Source: Bacillus litorisediminis (GTDB taxonomy: Bacteria > Bacillota > Bacilli > Bacillales > JC228). From it: a DNA stretch of 64,000 nt. The translations under genes and the position numbers were made by a program. A model generated the notes under the pieces. It was not told where the DNA came from. It did not search any database and saw nothing but the letters and a program-made list of their open reading frames with translations. Every line of letters starts with the position of its first letter. Position 1 is the stretch's first letter. The stretch covers positions 43,824 through 107,823 of the forward strand of contig NZ_JAKZKT010000012.1 in the NCBI RefSeq assembly GCF_022808645.1, written 5' to 3'. Shown here piece by piece: positions 34,344-43,749 of the stretch.

Positions 34344-34604
34344 GTGAAATGGCTCTTTTCCAAAACTAACAAACGAAAAAAGCTAACCATTGAATTTTGT
34401 GAGAATAATTTAGATCGATTTCTAAAAGAAGATGATTTGCCTTTATTCAAGGAGTTTCTCAGTGAACCCCATATTACCTATAAAGAATACGATTGCCAAA
34501 GTCACTGCAAGCTTTGCAAAAAGAATGCGTATGCAATCGTTAACGGTGAATTAGTAACTGAAGCCTCTTCAAGAGAGCTGCTCAATCGTTTAAAGGAAAT
34601 ATAA
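34344..34604 (+). CDS. DUF1450 family protein (YuzB-like)
   Basis: The 86-residue protein starts at GTG with GAGGGGGG upstream. It has T-I-E-F-C-E-N-N at residues 14-21 and then D-C-Q-S-H-C-K-L-C-K-K-N-A-Y-A-I-V-N-G-E near residues 49-70, the cysteine pattern and V-N-G-E ending that mark DUF1450 (YuzB-like) proteins. These may bind metal or carry redox-active cysteines; no function is established. The basic N-terminal extension (W-L-F-S-K-T-N-K-R-K-K) is longer than usual. It is divergent from katA but has no visible shared regulation. Confidence 0.78.
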   Translation: MKWLFSKTNKRKKLTIEFCENNLDRFLKEDDLPLFKEFLSEPHITYKEYDCQSHCKLCKKNAYAIVNGELVTEASSRELLNRLKEI

Positions 34605-34877
34605 TCCTAAAGTCTATCTTAATAAAAAGGATAGGGGATTAACTATTTGAATGCAAGAGATATACCTTAAAGTCAGTTTGCTTTAATCATATAGAATAAG
34701 GGACCTTGTATTACAGGGGAAACGGGAAACAAACTTGTTTAATGATTAAAAGGCTTGGATAATACCAAGTCCTCAAAATAGTTGACTACAGATTTATTTG
34801 TTTTTTATATGCTATTCCTTAAACTCTGGCAAAGAATAGGAATTTGTTCATTGATTTCTCTTTAAATGAAAAAGAAC

Positions 34878-35363
34878 TTAACTAATCCACGTCATTTTAG
34901 ATTCTTTGACTTGCCACTTTCCATCCTTATAATGAACTGTAACCTCGAGACCTACCGCACCTAAACCAGAACGGTATTTTGATCCTTCAAAGACAATTTG
35001 ATTATTCAGCTTGAAATCTACATTCTCAATTCTAAGAAGCACTCCATCCAGTACCATGGTCTCTTCATCAAAATATCCCTGTTCCTTTAATTCCTCAAAT
35101 GTTGCTATTTTTACTTCAATGTTATATTTATTTTGGAAAAAACTTTTTATTTCTTCCTTATCTTGTTCCGTTACTTCAGTAAAATTACTCATATCAATTG
35201 CAATAAATTCCATTCCGCTGCTTAATGCTTCATCTTCTTGCATAATTGCTTCTAATGCAACCCGATATACTTCACCAGCCTGTTCTTTTGGATTCACTCC
35301 GTTCATGCAAGCGATAAGAAATAAGATTGTGAACAAAAAAATAGAAAAGAATTTCGTTCTCAT
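34878..35363 (-). CDS. Predicted lipoprotein of unknown function
   Basis: The 161-residue protein has a lipoprotein signal peptide with lipobox L-I-A-C at Cys19. The mature part is acidic and begins with a helix rich in glutamate and aspartate (residues about 30-70). It ends with two beta-strand segments containing V-T-V-H-Y-K-D-G-K-W-Q-V-K-E-S, a pattern common in small secreted Bacillus proteins. I recognise no family; similar proteins are sometimes labelled as peptide transporter components without clear reason. GGGGTGG lies before the start. No terminator was seen in the 270-base gap downstream, which holds only a weak hairpin at 34753-34772. Confidence 0.75.
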   Translation of the reverse strand: MRTKFFSIFLFTILFLIACMNGVNPKEQAGEVYRVALEAIMQEDEALSSGMEFIAIDMSNFTEVTEQDKEEIKSFFQNKYNIEVKIATFEELKEQGYFDEETMVLDGVLLRIENVDFKLNNQIVFEGSKYRSGLGAVGLEVTVHYKDGKWQVKESKMTWIS

Positions 35364-35453
35364 TTGACCACCCCTTTATTCATTAGACGGAAAACGCAAA
35401 ATAATGGTTTCGACTAAGTGAGCAGGAGAGCCAGAACTGTCGTATAGTCAATA

Positions 35454-35482
35454 TTGACACCACGAACATTATATGGTATTAA
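35454..35482 (+). promoter_or_regulatory. Sigma-A-type promoter of htpG
   Basis: TTGACA at 35454-35459 is followed after 17 bases by TATTAA at 35477-35482. The predicted start of transcription falls a few bases before the CIRCE element. Confidence 0.72.
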
Positions 35483-35496
35483 AAAAATGTCAATTA

Positions 35497-35523
35497 TTAG
35501 CACTCTGTTTATTCGAGTGCTAA
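35497..35523. promoter_or_regulatory. CIRCE element (HrcA operator)
   Basis: TTAGCACTC and GAGTGCTAA flank exactly 9 bases, a perfect match to the CIRCE consensus. It lies between the promoter and the htpG ribosome binding site, the usual position for HrcA repression of groE and dnaK operons. Confidence 0.95.
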
Positions 35524-35572
35524 ACTTTTAAACAGATGTACTTCTTTCAGTGATATATGAGGAGGAGATAAT

Positions 35573-37486
35573 ATGGCCAAAAAGCAGTTCAAAGCCGAAT
35601 CGAAAAGGCTGCTTGAATTAATGATTAACTCAATTTACTCAAAGCGTGAAGTTTTCTTAAGAGAGTTAATTTCAAATGCAAGTGATGCTATTGATAAGAT
35701 TTACTACAAGGCTTTAACTGATGATTCATTAACATTTGATCAGGACCAATACTACATAAAAGTGATGCCTGATAAGGAAACGAGAACGTTAAGAATTATA
35801 GATACCGGAATTGGGATGACAAAAGAAGAGCTTGAAAGCAATCTTGGTACAATCGCAAAAAGCGGTTCTTTTGCCTTTAAGAATGAAAATGAAATTAAAG
35901 ATGGCCATGATATTATCGGTCAATTTGGTGTCGGATTTTATGCAGCCTTTATGGTTGCTGATGTTGTAACCGTAATCAGTAAGGCATTGGGCAGTGATGT
36001 AGCTTACAAATGGGAATCAAAAGGTGCCGATGGATACACGATTAAAGAGGCTGATAAAGCTGAAGTCGGAACGGAAATCATTTTAAAAATAAAAGAGAAT
36101 ACAGACGACGAAAACTATGATCAGTTTTTAGAAACATATCGCTTAAGAGAGATTATTAAAAAATACTCTGATTTTATCCGATATCCAATTAAGATGGATA
36201 TTTCAAAAAGAAGACCGAAAGAAGATAACAAAGACGAATATGAAAATTATATAGAAGAAGAAATTATCAATAGCATGGTTCCCATTTGGAGAAAGAATAA
36301 GTCCGAGCTAAAGGATGAAGATTACGAGAATTTTTATGCGGAAAAACACTATGGCTTTGACAAGCCGCTCAAACACATTCATATCAGTGTGGACGGAACA
36401 ATCCGCTATAATGCGATTCTATTTATCCCTGAAAAAATGCCATTTGACTATTATACAAAAGAGTATGAGAAGGGGCTCGAGCTTTACTCCAATGGTGTCT
36501 TAATTATGAATAAATGCCCAGACCTGCTTCCTGATTATTTCAGCTTTGTTAAAGGAATGGTCGATTCAGAGGATCTGTCTTTAAATATTTCAAGAGAAAT
36601 GCTGCAGCATGACCGCCAATTAAAACTGATAGCCAAGAACATTAATAAGAAAATTAAAAACGAGCTTCAAAGCTTGTTAAAAAATGACCGTGAAAAATAT
36701 CAAAAGTTCTTTGAATCATTCGGCAGACAGCTTAAATTTGGAGTGTACAATGATTTTGGGGTTAATAAGGAAACCCTCCAGGACCTATTATTGTTCTACT
36801 CTTCCAAAGAGAGGAAGTTAGTCACTCTTGACGAGTATGTTTCCCGTATGCCAGAAGATCAAAAGTATATCTACTATGCTTCAGGAGAATCAATCGAGAG
36901 AATTGAAAAGCTGCCGCAAACGGAATTAGTTACTGAAAAAGGATACGAGATTCTATACTTTACCGAGGATATTGATGAGTTTGCAGTTAAAATGATTATG
37001 ACCTATAAGGATAAAGAGTTTAAATCTGTATCAAGCGGTGATTTAGGTATTGATTCAGAGGAGCAGAGTACAAAAGCTGATCATGAGCAAAATCAAAATA
37101 AAGAACTCTTTGACTTTATGAAAAAGGTACTGACTGACAAAGTAAAGGATGTACGAGCTTCAAAACGACTCAAAACTCATCCTGTCTGCTTATCCACTGA
37201 CGGTGAAGTCACAATTGAAATGGAAAAAATCTTAAATTCGATGCCTGTTGATCAAAAAGTAAAAGCTGAAAAGATATTAGAATTGAATACGAGTCATGAA
37301 GTGTTCGAATCTTTAAAGCAAGCCTTTGAATCAGATAAAGAAAAGCTAGATCTATACACGAAGGTCCTATATAATCAAGCGCTTCTGATTGAGGGATTGC
37401 CAATTGAGGATCCGGTTTCGTTTACCAACGATCTTTGCAAAATCATGGTATCTGAGCAGAAGGCACTCAGCAAGGCCGTTTCTTAA
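35573..37486 (+). CDS. htpG: Chaperone protein HtpG (Hsp90)
   Basis: The 637-residue chaperone has the GHKL ATPase N-terminal domain with [11 protein letters not shown] near residue 27, I-D-T-G-I-G-M-T near residue 77, and [10 protein letters not shown] near residue 121. The middle domain includes S-R-E-M-L-Q near residue 340, and the C-terminal dimerisation domain follows. As in other bacterial Hsp90s there is no charged linker and no MEEVD tail. GGAGGAGA precedes the ATG. The perfect CIRCE upstream predicts HrcA control, which differs from B. subtilis, where htpG is not in the HrcA regulon. It has its own terminator. Confidence 0.97.
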   Translation: MAKKQFKAESKRLLELMINSIYSKREVFLRELISNASDAIDKIYYKALTDDSLTFDQDQYYIKVMPDKETRTLRIIDTGIGMTKEELESNLGTIAKSGSFAFKNENEIKDGHDIIGQFGVGFYAAFMVADVVTVISKALGSDVAYKWESKGADGYTIKEADKAEVGTEIILKIKENTDDENYDQFLETYRLREIIKKYSDFIRYPIKMDISKRRPKEDNKDEYENYIEEEIINSMVPIWRKNKSELKDEDYENFYAEKHYGFDKPLKHIHISVDGTIRYNAILFIPEKMPFDYYTKEYEKGLELYSNGVLIMNKCPDLLPDYFSFVKGMVDSEDLSLNISREMLQHDRQLKLIAKNINKKIKNELQSLLKNDREKYQKFFESFGRQLKFGVYNDFGVNKETLQDLLLFYSSKERKLVTLDEYVSRMPEDQKYIYYASGESIERIEKLPQTELVTEKGYEILYFTEDIDEFAVKMIMTYKDKEFKSVSSGDLGIDSEEQSTKADHEQNQNKELFDFMKKVLTDKVKDVRASKRLKTHPVCLSTDGEVTIEMEKILNSMPVDQKVKAEKILELNTSHEVFESLKQAFESDKEKLDLYTKVLYNQALLIEGLPIEDPVSFTNDLCKIMVSEQKALSKAVS

Positions 37487-37502
37487 CAGGAAGAATATAC
37501 TT

Positions 37503-37535
37503 GCCCTACTCTCTAAGTGGAGTAGGGCTGTTTTT
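37503..37535 (+). terminator. Terminator of htpG
   Basis: GCCCTACTC pairs with GAGTAGGGC with an 8-base loop, followed by TGTTTTT. Confidence 0.9.
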
Positions 37536-37720
37536 ATGTAACAAAAACTATAGATAGGCAGGGGGCGGCAGTCTGGTTTAGCAATAGCTCACACTTGAAA
37601 AATCATTTGACTTTAGACCCTGCAATTTTATAATAAAGTTAAATAATGAATATTCGAACAATTGATAATTATCGTGCAATGTGCTGGTTTGATTTAATAC
37701 AGTGAAAAGGAGTTGTTTTT

Positions 37721-39226
37721 ATGTTCGTGACGGAACAATTAGCGGAGCATGCAAGGACTCAGCCGGAGAAGGTGATTACCTCTTTTAAAGGACGAGACAC
37801 TACATACAAGCAATTATGGAAGCAGGCTCAGAATTTAGCCGGGTATTTTCAAGCAAAGGGCTATCAAAAAGAGGATCGCATTGCCGTCTATCTTCCTAAC
37901 TCTGATTATTTTCTTGTGTGCTACTATGCTTGCCAATTAGGCGGGTATGCATTTACTCCAGTCAATACAAAGCTCGCAGCTCCAGAAGTGGAATATATTT
38001 TTACTCATTCCGAGGCTAAAGCACTTATTTACGATGAGCGTTTCGAACCTATTTTAAGCCAAATTGGTCCCGCTCTTAATCAATTTAATGATCGTTTGCA
38101 AGTTGGTGGGGAAGAAACGCTTGAGGCTGTCATATCAAACGATTCCATTCCTTTTCACGAAGTCTTAATTGAGCCAGAAGACACGACTGTTATTTTTTAT
38201 ACATCAGGAACAACCGGTAAACCTAAAGGGGTCATGCTAACAGCTAATAATGTTCGGGCTGTTGCGCAAATTTGGTCGGAAGCGATGGAGATCACATCTT
38301 CAGACCGAGTCCAAATTGTGACTCCACTTTTTCACTGTGCCGCCAGTCATGTATTCAGTATTCCTGTCATTTATAAAGGAGGCACGGTTGTCATTGAAGA
38401 GGCATTCTCACCAGAGCAAACATTAAATACGATGGAGCAAGCGAAAGTAACCATTTTCTTTGGTGTACCGGCGATGTATAGTATATTATTGAACACACCG
38501 AAAATGGCTGGACTTGATTTATCCTGCCTGCGTCTATTTACGTATGGTGCTGCCCCAATGCCATATGAATTAGTGAAAAAATTGAAAGCGCTTTATCCGG
38601 GTGTAAAAGTCCAAAATTTATATGGGCAAACCGAAAATTCACCAGCTGCAACCACATTAAAAGACCACTATGCACTTGAAAAAATCGGTTCTGTCGGTGA
38701 ACCGCTGCCTCAAACGGAAGTGAGGGTAGTGGATGAAGACGGAAATGACGTACCAACAGGTGAAGTTGGAGAAATAGTTGTTAAAGGTCCGCAAAATATG
38801 AAAGGTTATTTGAAAAATGAAGCGGAAACCTATAAAACTCTGAAAAATGGCTGGCTCTACAGCGGCGATTTAGGAAGATTTGATGAGCAGGGCTTGCTAT
38901 ATATTGTTGACCGGAAAAAGGATATGATTATTCGCGGCGGCGAAAATGTCTATCCGGTTGAAATCGAAGAGGTTCTCTATCAGATACCAGAAGTTTTAGA
39001 AGCTGCAGTAGTTGGAATCCCGCATGAGGTATATGGGGAAGTGCCGAAAGCATTTATCGTCCTAAAAGAAGGAAACTCGCTGACTGCCGAAGACGTTGCA
39101 GAATTTTGCAGGACTAAACTAGCCAAATATAAGCTCCCGGCTGAAGTGAGTTTTATAGAAGCCCTTCCCCGCAATGCAAGTGGGAAAGTGCTAAAAAATC
39201 ATTTGCGTGCTCATGTGGGTGTTTAA
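37721..39226 (+). CDS. Acyl-CoA synthetase (AMP-forming)
   Basis: The 501-residue class I adenylate-forming enzyme activates a carboxylic acid to its CoA thioester. The P-loop-like motif I-F-Y-T-S-G-T-T-G-K-P-K-G-V lies near residue 157, Y-G-Q-T-E-N near residue 303, Y-S-G-D-L-G-R-F near residue 383, and the C-terminal catalytic lysine in N-A-S-G-K-V-L near residue 490. AAAAGGAG precedes the ATG. The order of motifs and length fit long- or medium-chain fatty acid or carboxylic-acid CoA ligases (LcfB/YngI-like). A thiolase and a nitronate monooxygenase follow after a repeat-filled gap, suggesting a fatty acid or carboxylate theme. Confidence 0.9.
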   Translation: MFVTEQLAEHARTQPEKVITSFKGRDTTYKQLWKQAQNLAGYFQAKGYQKEDRIAVYLPNSDYFLVCYYACQLGGYAFTPVNTKLAAPEVEYIFTHSEAKALIYDERFEPILSQIGPALNQFNDRLQVGGEETLEAVISNDSIPFHEVLIEPEDTTVIFYTSGTTGKPKGVMLTANNVRAVAQIWSEAMEITSSDRVQIVTPLFHCAASHVFSIPVIYKGGTVVIEEAFSPEQTLNTMEQAKVTIFFGVPAMYSILLNTPKMAGLDLSCLRLFTYGAAPMPYELVKKLKALYPGVKVQNLYGQTENSPAATTLKDHYALEKIGSVGEPLPQTEVRVVDEDGNDVPTGEVGEIVVKGPQNMKGYLKNEAETYKTLKNGWLYSGDLGRFDEQGLLYIVDRKKDMIIRGGENVYPVEIEEVLYQIPEVLEAAVVGIPHEVYGEVPKAFIVLKEGNSLTAEDVAEFCRTKLAKYKLPAEVSFIEALPRNASGKVLKNHLRAHVGV

Positions 39227-39277
39227 GATTGGAGTCAATTTTATCTGCATTGAAGACAGGGGTACAACGACTGCCCC

Positions 39278-39475
39278 TGTGTTCAGTTATTTGCATGTGA
39301 GTTCATTAATCCGGTTTCTAAGTTCGGTAATATGTACTTCAGTTCGGTTACTCGCTTCAAAAGTTCGGTAATTTGCTGCTGAATTTAATAAATCAGCCGC
39401 TAAGTTCGGATAATTAGCCCATCAGTTCGCTTATCTGGTCCTAAGATCGTTTATCTACACTTCAGTTCGGTTATT
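39278..39475. repeat. Phased repeat array B, ten units, same spacing order as array A
   Basis: In the 329-base gap between the ligase and thiolase, a core close to AGTTCGGTTAT recurs ten times. The base after the core A falls at 39281, 39301, 39322, 39342, 39363, 39383, 39404, 39425, 39445 and 39465, giving steps of 20, 21, 20, 21, 20, 21, 21, 20 and 20. This is exactly the order seen in the array at 2271-2468, and the sixth unit is degraded in both. A GC-rich hairpin (ACAGGGG/CCCCTGT, 39256-39280) abuts the first unit. Confidence 0.8.
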
Positions 39476-39555
39476 CTACCCGTATTTTTAATTTTTCGGC
39501 TCTATTATTCAATTTTTGTAATAAAAACAGTTAAAAATTAGAGAGGAGATTCCCC

Positions 39556-40740
39556 ATGAACAACCAAGTATATCTCATTGAAGGAGCAAGAACGCCTTTT
39601 ACGAGTTTTGGCGGTTCCTTAGCTGCCGTAAATGCAGAGGATTTAGGTTCCATCACAGCCTTAGAAGCATTAAAAAGAGCGAAAGTGGAGGCTAGTTCTA
39701 TTGATCATGTAATCTATGGAAATGTGATCCATTCTTATAAAAATGCCGCTTACTTATCTAGACATATTGGCTTAAAAGCAGGTGTACCGAAGGAAGTTCC
39801 AGCCTACACAGTGAACCGTCTTTGCGGATCAGGACTCCAGGCTGTAGTTTCAGCCGGACAGCATATTTTGTTGGGTGAAGCTGACGTGGTATTAGCTGGA
39901 GGGTCAGAGAACATGTCGATGTCCCCCTATTCCAATTTTCAAGCAAGACTAGGCAGTATCAAATATGGTCCGCTCAATTTCGAGGATATGCTATTAAGTA
40001 CGCTCACGGATGATTATGCGGGTATCGGAATGGGTATTACCACGGAAAAATTGGCAGAAAGGTATCAAATTTCGCGCGAAGAACAGGATGCATTCTCCCT
40101 GTTAAGCCAACAGCGGGCTTCAGAAGCGAGGAAAAACGGAATTTTTGCTAAAGAAATTGTTGAAGTGGAGGTGCCTAGCCGAAATGGCAGTACGTTCATT
40201 TCTGTCGATCAGCATATTCGAGAGGATGTAACAATGGCATCATTATCTGCTTTAAGACCATCCTTTAAAAAGGATGGTACTGTTACGCCAGGAAACTCAA
40301 GCGGTATTAATGATGGAGCTGCAACTGTTGTAGTAGCAAGCAAAAAAGCAGTTGATGAAAAAGGACTTACACCTCTAGTAAAAATTGTCTCATGGGGTAT
40401 AGCGGGAGTGGATCCTGAGATTATGGGGATTGGTCCGGTTCCTGCCATCCGACAGGCTTTAGATAGGGCTCATTTATCGCTATCAGATATTGATCTTTTT
40501 GAAGTGAATGAAGCTTTTGCTGCTCAATTTTTAGCAGTAGAACGGGAGCTTGGATTAGATCGTGATAAAACCAATGTAAATGGCGGTGCGATTGCTTTAG
40601 GCCATCCTGTTGGAGCAAGCGGCACACGCGTTTTATTATCTCTAGCATATGAACTAAAAAGGCGAGGCGGTCAATTTGGCGTAGCGAGTCTATGTATTGG
40701 CGGAGGCCAAGGAATAGCGGTGGTTATTGAAAATGTATAA
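39556..40740 (+). CDS. Thiolase (acetyl-CoA C-acyltransferase)
   Basis: This is a 394-residue type II thiolase. Nucleophilic Cys90 lies in V-N-R-L-C-G-S-G-L-Q-A, then come G-I-G-P-V-P-A-I, N-E-A-F-A-A-Q-F, G-G-A-I-A-L-G-H-P-V-G-A-S-G with the catalytic histidine, and S-L-C-I-G-G-G-Q-G. AGAGGAGA lies before the ATG. It is clearly a paralogue of the thiolase at 18804 but more like the degradative acetyl-CoA acetyltransferase type. Its stop overlaps the start of the next gene, so the two are coupled. Confidence 0.92.
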   Translation: MNNQVYLIEGARTPFTSFGGSLAAVNAEDLGSITALEALKRAKVEASSIDHVIYGNVIHSYKNAAYLSRHIGLKAGVPKEVPAYTVNRLCGSGLQAVVSAGQHILLGEADVVLAGGSENMSMSPYSNFQARLGSIKYGPLNFEDMLLSTLTDDYAGIGMGITTEKLAERYQISREEQDAFSLLSQQRASEARKNGIFAKEIVEVEVPSRNGSTFISVDQHIREDVTMASLSALRPSFKKDGTVTPGNSSGINDGAATVVVASKKAVDEKGLTPLVKIVSWGIAGVDPEIMGIGPVPAIRQALDRAHLSLSDIDLFEVNEAFAAQFLAVERELGLDRDKTNVNGGAIALGHPVGASGTRVLLSLAYELKRRGGQFGVASLCIGGGQGIAVVIENV

Positions 40741-41704
40741 TAATTTTGAATCAAAATTTAAGGACTTACGATTACCAGTTATTGTGGCACCGATGTTTTT
40801 AGTGTCAAGCCCGCAACTCGTAATTAGTGCGAGCAAAAACGGAGTCATCGGTTCGTTTCCTTTATTAAATGCGAGGACAACCGAGATTTTAGAACAATGG
40901 CTGATTCAAATTAAAGCAGAGCTGCCAAATCATCTATGGGCTGTTAATTTCATTTCTCATGAATCAAACAAACGATTGGAACCCGATCTGAATCTTATTC
41001 GTAAGTATCAGCCTCCCATCGTCATTACGTCTCTTGGCCATCCAGGCCGAGTGTTAAAAGTCGTAAAAAGCTACGGGGGTCTTGTATTCTCTGATGTAAC
41101 AACAGTGAAACACGCCAAAAAAGCGGCAGAAGCTGGAGTCGATGGTCTGATTCTTGTTTGCAATGGGGCGGGAGGGCATGCAGGTAGATTGAATCCGTTT
41201 GCCTTTACTGCAGCTATAAAAGAGTTTTGGGATGGGATGATCATTCTTGCAGGTGGACTTTCTGACGGGAAGGATATATTAGCTGCGCGAATCCTTGGGG
41301 CAGATTTTGCCTACATGGGAACCCGGTTTATTGCGACTGAGGAGAGCTTTGCCCCGGATGAATATAAGGATATGGTCATTAATTCTACGATTGAAGACAT
41401 TTTATATACAGATGCGTTCAGCGGAGTTTATGCAAATTATTTAATTCCTAGTATTGAGAAGGCTGGAATAGAGATTGATTGGTTAAAGCCGAGAGAAACG
41501 ATTGATTTAACACATGCTACGGATGTAAAGGCCTGGAGTGATATTTGGTCCGCAGGTCATGGAGTAACCGTTGTCCAAAAAGTCATGCCTGTATTCCAAC
41601 TTATTGACCAGCTAATAGAAGAATATTATGATGCATTATCGGATATAAAAGAAAAGCAAACAGCCTATGGCAATAAAAAGACAAATACAAATAGGACTTT
41701 ATAA
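40733..41704 (+). CDS. Nitronate monooxygenase family protein
   Basis: This is an FMN-dependent TIM-barrel protein of about 323 residues of the NMO/2-nitropropane dioxygenase family. The N-terminal L-P-V-I-V-A-P-M-F-L-V-S-S-P, the glycine-rich N-G-A-G-G-H-A-G-R near residue 143 and G-L-S-D-G-K-D-I-L-A-A-R-I-L-G-A-D-F-A-Y-M-G near residue 185 form the FMN site. Members detoxify nitronates such as propionate-3-nitronate, but related proteins are enoyl-ACP reductases or CoA-linked enzymes, so the substrate is open. The ATG at 40733 overlaps the thiolase stop. A weak ribosome binding site fits translational coupling. Confidence 0.85.
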   Translation: MYNNFESKFKDLRLPVIVAPMFLVSSPQLVISASKNGVIGSFPLLNARTTEILEQWLIQIKAELPNHLWAVNFISHESNKRLEPDLNLIRKYQPPIVITSLGHPGRVLKVVKSYGGLVFSDVTTVKHAKKAAEAGVDGLILVCNGAGGHAGRLNPFAFTAAIKEFWDGMIILAGGLSDGKDILAARILGADFAYMGTRFIATEESFAPDEYKDMVINSTIEDILYTDAFSGVYANYLIPSIEKAGIEIDWLKPRETIDLTHATDVKAWSDIWSAGHGVTVVQKVMPVFQLIDQLIEEYYDALSDIKEKQTAYGNKKTNTNRTL

Positions 41705-41717
41705 AGTCCCTGCTGAT

Positions 41718-41747
41718 AACTCGCCTAACCAGCGAGTTTTCTTTTTT
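41718..41747 (+). terminator. Terminator of the thiolase-NMO unit
   Basis: AACTCGC pairs with GCGAGTT across a 7-base loop and is followed by TTCTTTTTT. Confidence 0.85.
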
Positions 41748-42003
41748 ATAAGAAGGTATATATTACAAATCATGAAGAAAAATAATTCCATGACTTTCTA
41801 ACGGTTTCCTCTTACTAACACATTATTATAAGTATTTAATCAGGGAATCTTTACCTTTTTTTTTAATTGAAAAATGTAAAGAAGTAAAGAGTTCTTATGT
41901 TAAGTTTTTGTAAATTTTTCGATTTATCTCTACTCTGCTTATAAGAATTTAGATATGATATAAGAGTTTGGAAATTTTTCTTTTAATAATGGGGGTTTTC
42001 ATT

Positions 42004-42621
42004 ATGGTTTTCAAAAAAAAGGACAAGTTCGCTATTCATCTTAGCAGCATCGCTTTAAATTTAAAAGAGAGTGCAGGCTACTTCGCTGATTATAAGCTGA
42101 AAAATGTCAGCGATTTAAAGATCTTCTCTGACCAAATGAAGGAGTTTGAAACCAATGGTGACAGTCTCGTTCATGAAGTGATTAAGGATTTAAACAACAC
42201 CTTTATAACACCGATTGAAAGAGAAGATATTTTAGCCCTAGCCATGAGTATGGACGATGTGCTGGATGGTCTCGAACATACTTCTGCTCTTTTTGAAATG
42301 TATTCTATTACCTCTGCGGATGACTTTATGCTTAAATTTGTGGATGCTATCCGGAATTGTACGATTGAAATTGAGAAAGCGGTTGAACTGCTATCTTCAA
42401 AGAAATTAATTCAAATGAGAGAGCATGCCATTAAAATTAAGGATTATGAATCTAAATGTGATGGAATATTACGTCAATCCATTAAGCAATTATTCCATAC
42501 TGAAAAAGATCCAATCCGAATCATTCAATATAAAGAGATTTATGAAGAGCTTGAAGAAATTGCAGACTCTTGTCAAAAGGTAGCCAACACATTTGAAGCC
42601 ATTATAATGAAGAATGCGTAA
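42004..42621 (+). CDS. ykaA: DUF47 family phosphate transport accessory protein (YkaA-like)
   Basis: The 205-residue all-helical PhoU-like protein of the DUF47 family starts at the ATG at 42004, 9 bases after GGGGG, which gives the same length as B. subtilis YkaA. Visible features are the N-terminal V-F-K-K-K-D-K-F, the metal-binding-type helix F-E-T-N-G-D-S-L-V-H-E near residue 50, I-E-R-E-D-I-L-A-L-A-M-S-M-D-D-V-L-D near residue 78, and E-L-E-E-I-A-D-S-C near residue 185. It precedes pit by 13 bases and probably regulates phosphate import by the Pit transporter in the membrane. Confidence 0.9.
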   Translation: MVFKKKDKFAIHLSSIALNLKESAGYFADYKLKNVSDLKIFSDQMKEFETNGDSLVHEVIKDLNNTFITPIEREDILALAMSMDDVLDGLEHTSALFEMYSITSADDFMLKFVDAIRNCTIEIEKAVELLSSKKLIQMREHAIKIKDYESKCDGILRQSIKQLFHTEKDPIRIIQYKEIYEELEEIADSCQKVANTFEAIIMKNA

Positions 42622-42634
42622 GGAGCTTTAATTT

Positions 42635-43633
42635 ATGGATACTGTTTTTTTATTAACGATATTAATTGTGATTGGGGCTATTGCGTTCGACTTTATTAAT
42701 GGATTTCACGACACAGCCAACTCAATTGCAACATCCGTATCTACGAAAGCATTGAGACCCAGACAAGCCATCTTGCTGGCAGCGATTATGAACTTTATTG
42801 GGGCTATGACATTTACAGGAGTAGCTAAAACGATTACAAAAGGTATCGTCGATCCTTTTACTCTCGAAAATGGTACAGTTGTTATTTTGGCTGCATTACT
42901 TGCTGCTATTAGCTGGAACTTAATTACTTGGTATTACGGAATTCCAAGTAGTTCTTCCCATGCACTAATAGGATCGATTGCTGGCGCATCGATTGGTGCA
43001 GCTGGTTTTGGAGCTTTAAACTATAACGGATTTTTAGAAATTTTGGCTGCACTTATTATTTCTCCTGTTCTTGCTTTTGCAGTGGGATATATCGTATACA
43101 GCATTTTTAAAGTTATTTTTAAAAATAATAATCTGTCTAAGACCAACAGGAACTTTAGGGCAATTCAAATAGGTACAGCTGCCTTGCAAGCCTATTCCCA
43201 TGGTACAAACGATGCCCAAAAAGCGATGGGGATTATCACAATGGCTTTAATTGTCAATAATTATCAATCTACCGATGAAGTTCAAACTTGGGTTCAAGTT
43301 TCCTGTGCGCTTGCAATGGGTTTAGGAACATCAGTTGGAGGATGGAAAATTATTAAAACAGTTGGCGCAAAGATTATGAAAATCCGCCCTGTAAACGGTG
43401 TTGCAGCTGATCTTACTGGAGCTGCTATTATATTTGGTGCAACGTATATTCACTTGCCCGTCAGTACGACTCACGTTATCTCATCTTCCATTCTTGGAGT
43501 CGGTGCCGCCCATCGATTAAAAGGAGTAAAGTGGGGCACAGCCCAAAGAATGTTAATAACCTGGGTTATTACTTTGCCGGTTTCCGGAACATTAGCCGCC
43601 ATTTTTTATATGATTTTAAATTTATTCTTTTAA
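42635..43633 (+). CDS. pit: Low-affinity inorganic phosphate transporter Pit
   Basis: The 332-residue integral membrane protein of the PiT family has about ten helices. The two inverted signature motifs are present: G-F-H-D-T-A-N-S-I-A-T near residue 23 and G-T-N-D-A-Q-K-A-M-G near residue 190. The G-I-P-S-S-S-S-H-A-L segment and the V-S-T-T-H-V-I-S segment are the matching coordination loops. It imports phosphate as metal-phosphate with protons. AAGGAGC lies before the ATG. The ykaA-pit operon order is standard in Bacillus. Confidence 0.94.
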   Translation: MDTVFLLTILIVIGAIAFDFINGFHDTANSIATSVSTKALRPRQAILLAAIMNFIGAMTFTGVAKTITKGIVDPFTLENGTVVILAALLAAISWNLITWYYGIPSSSSHALIGSIAGASIGAAGFGALNYNGFLEILAALIISPVLAFAVGYIVYSIFKVIFKNNNLSKTNRNFRAIQIGTAALQAYSHGTNDAQKAMGIITMALIVNNYQSTDEVQTWVQVSCALAMGLGTSVGGWKIIKTVGAKIMKIRPVNGVAADLTGAAIIFGATYIHLPVSTTHVISSSILGVGAAHRLKGVKWGTAQRMLITWVITLPVSGTLAAIFYMILNLFF

Positions 43634-43661
43634 AAAGCTGTTGTTTTAACAGCTTTTTTTG
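43632..43661 (+). terminator. Terminator of ykaA-pit
   Basis: AAAAAGCTGTT pairs with AACAGCTTTTT with a 5-base loop and is followed by further T residues; the hairpin begins at the pit stop codon. Confidence 0.9.
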
Positions 43662-43749
43662 TTGAGAAATCAATTTGTTTTTGCCTATTATTTCTCTGCT
43701 AGTTTATTATATATAATAAAAACTGCACATAAGGGAAAGAGGAGAGATT

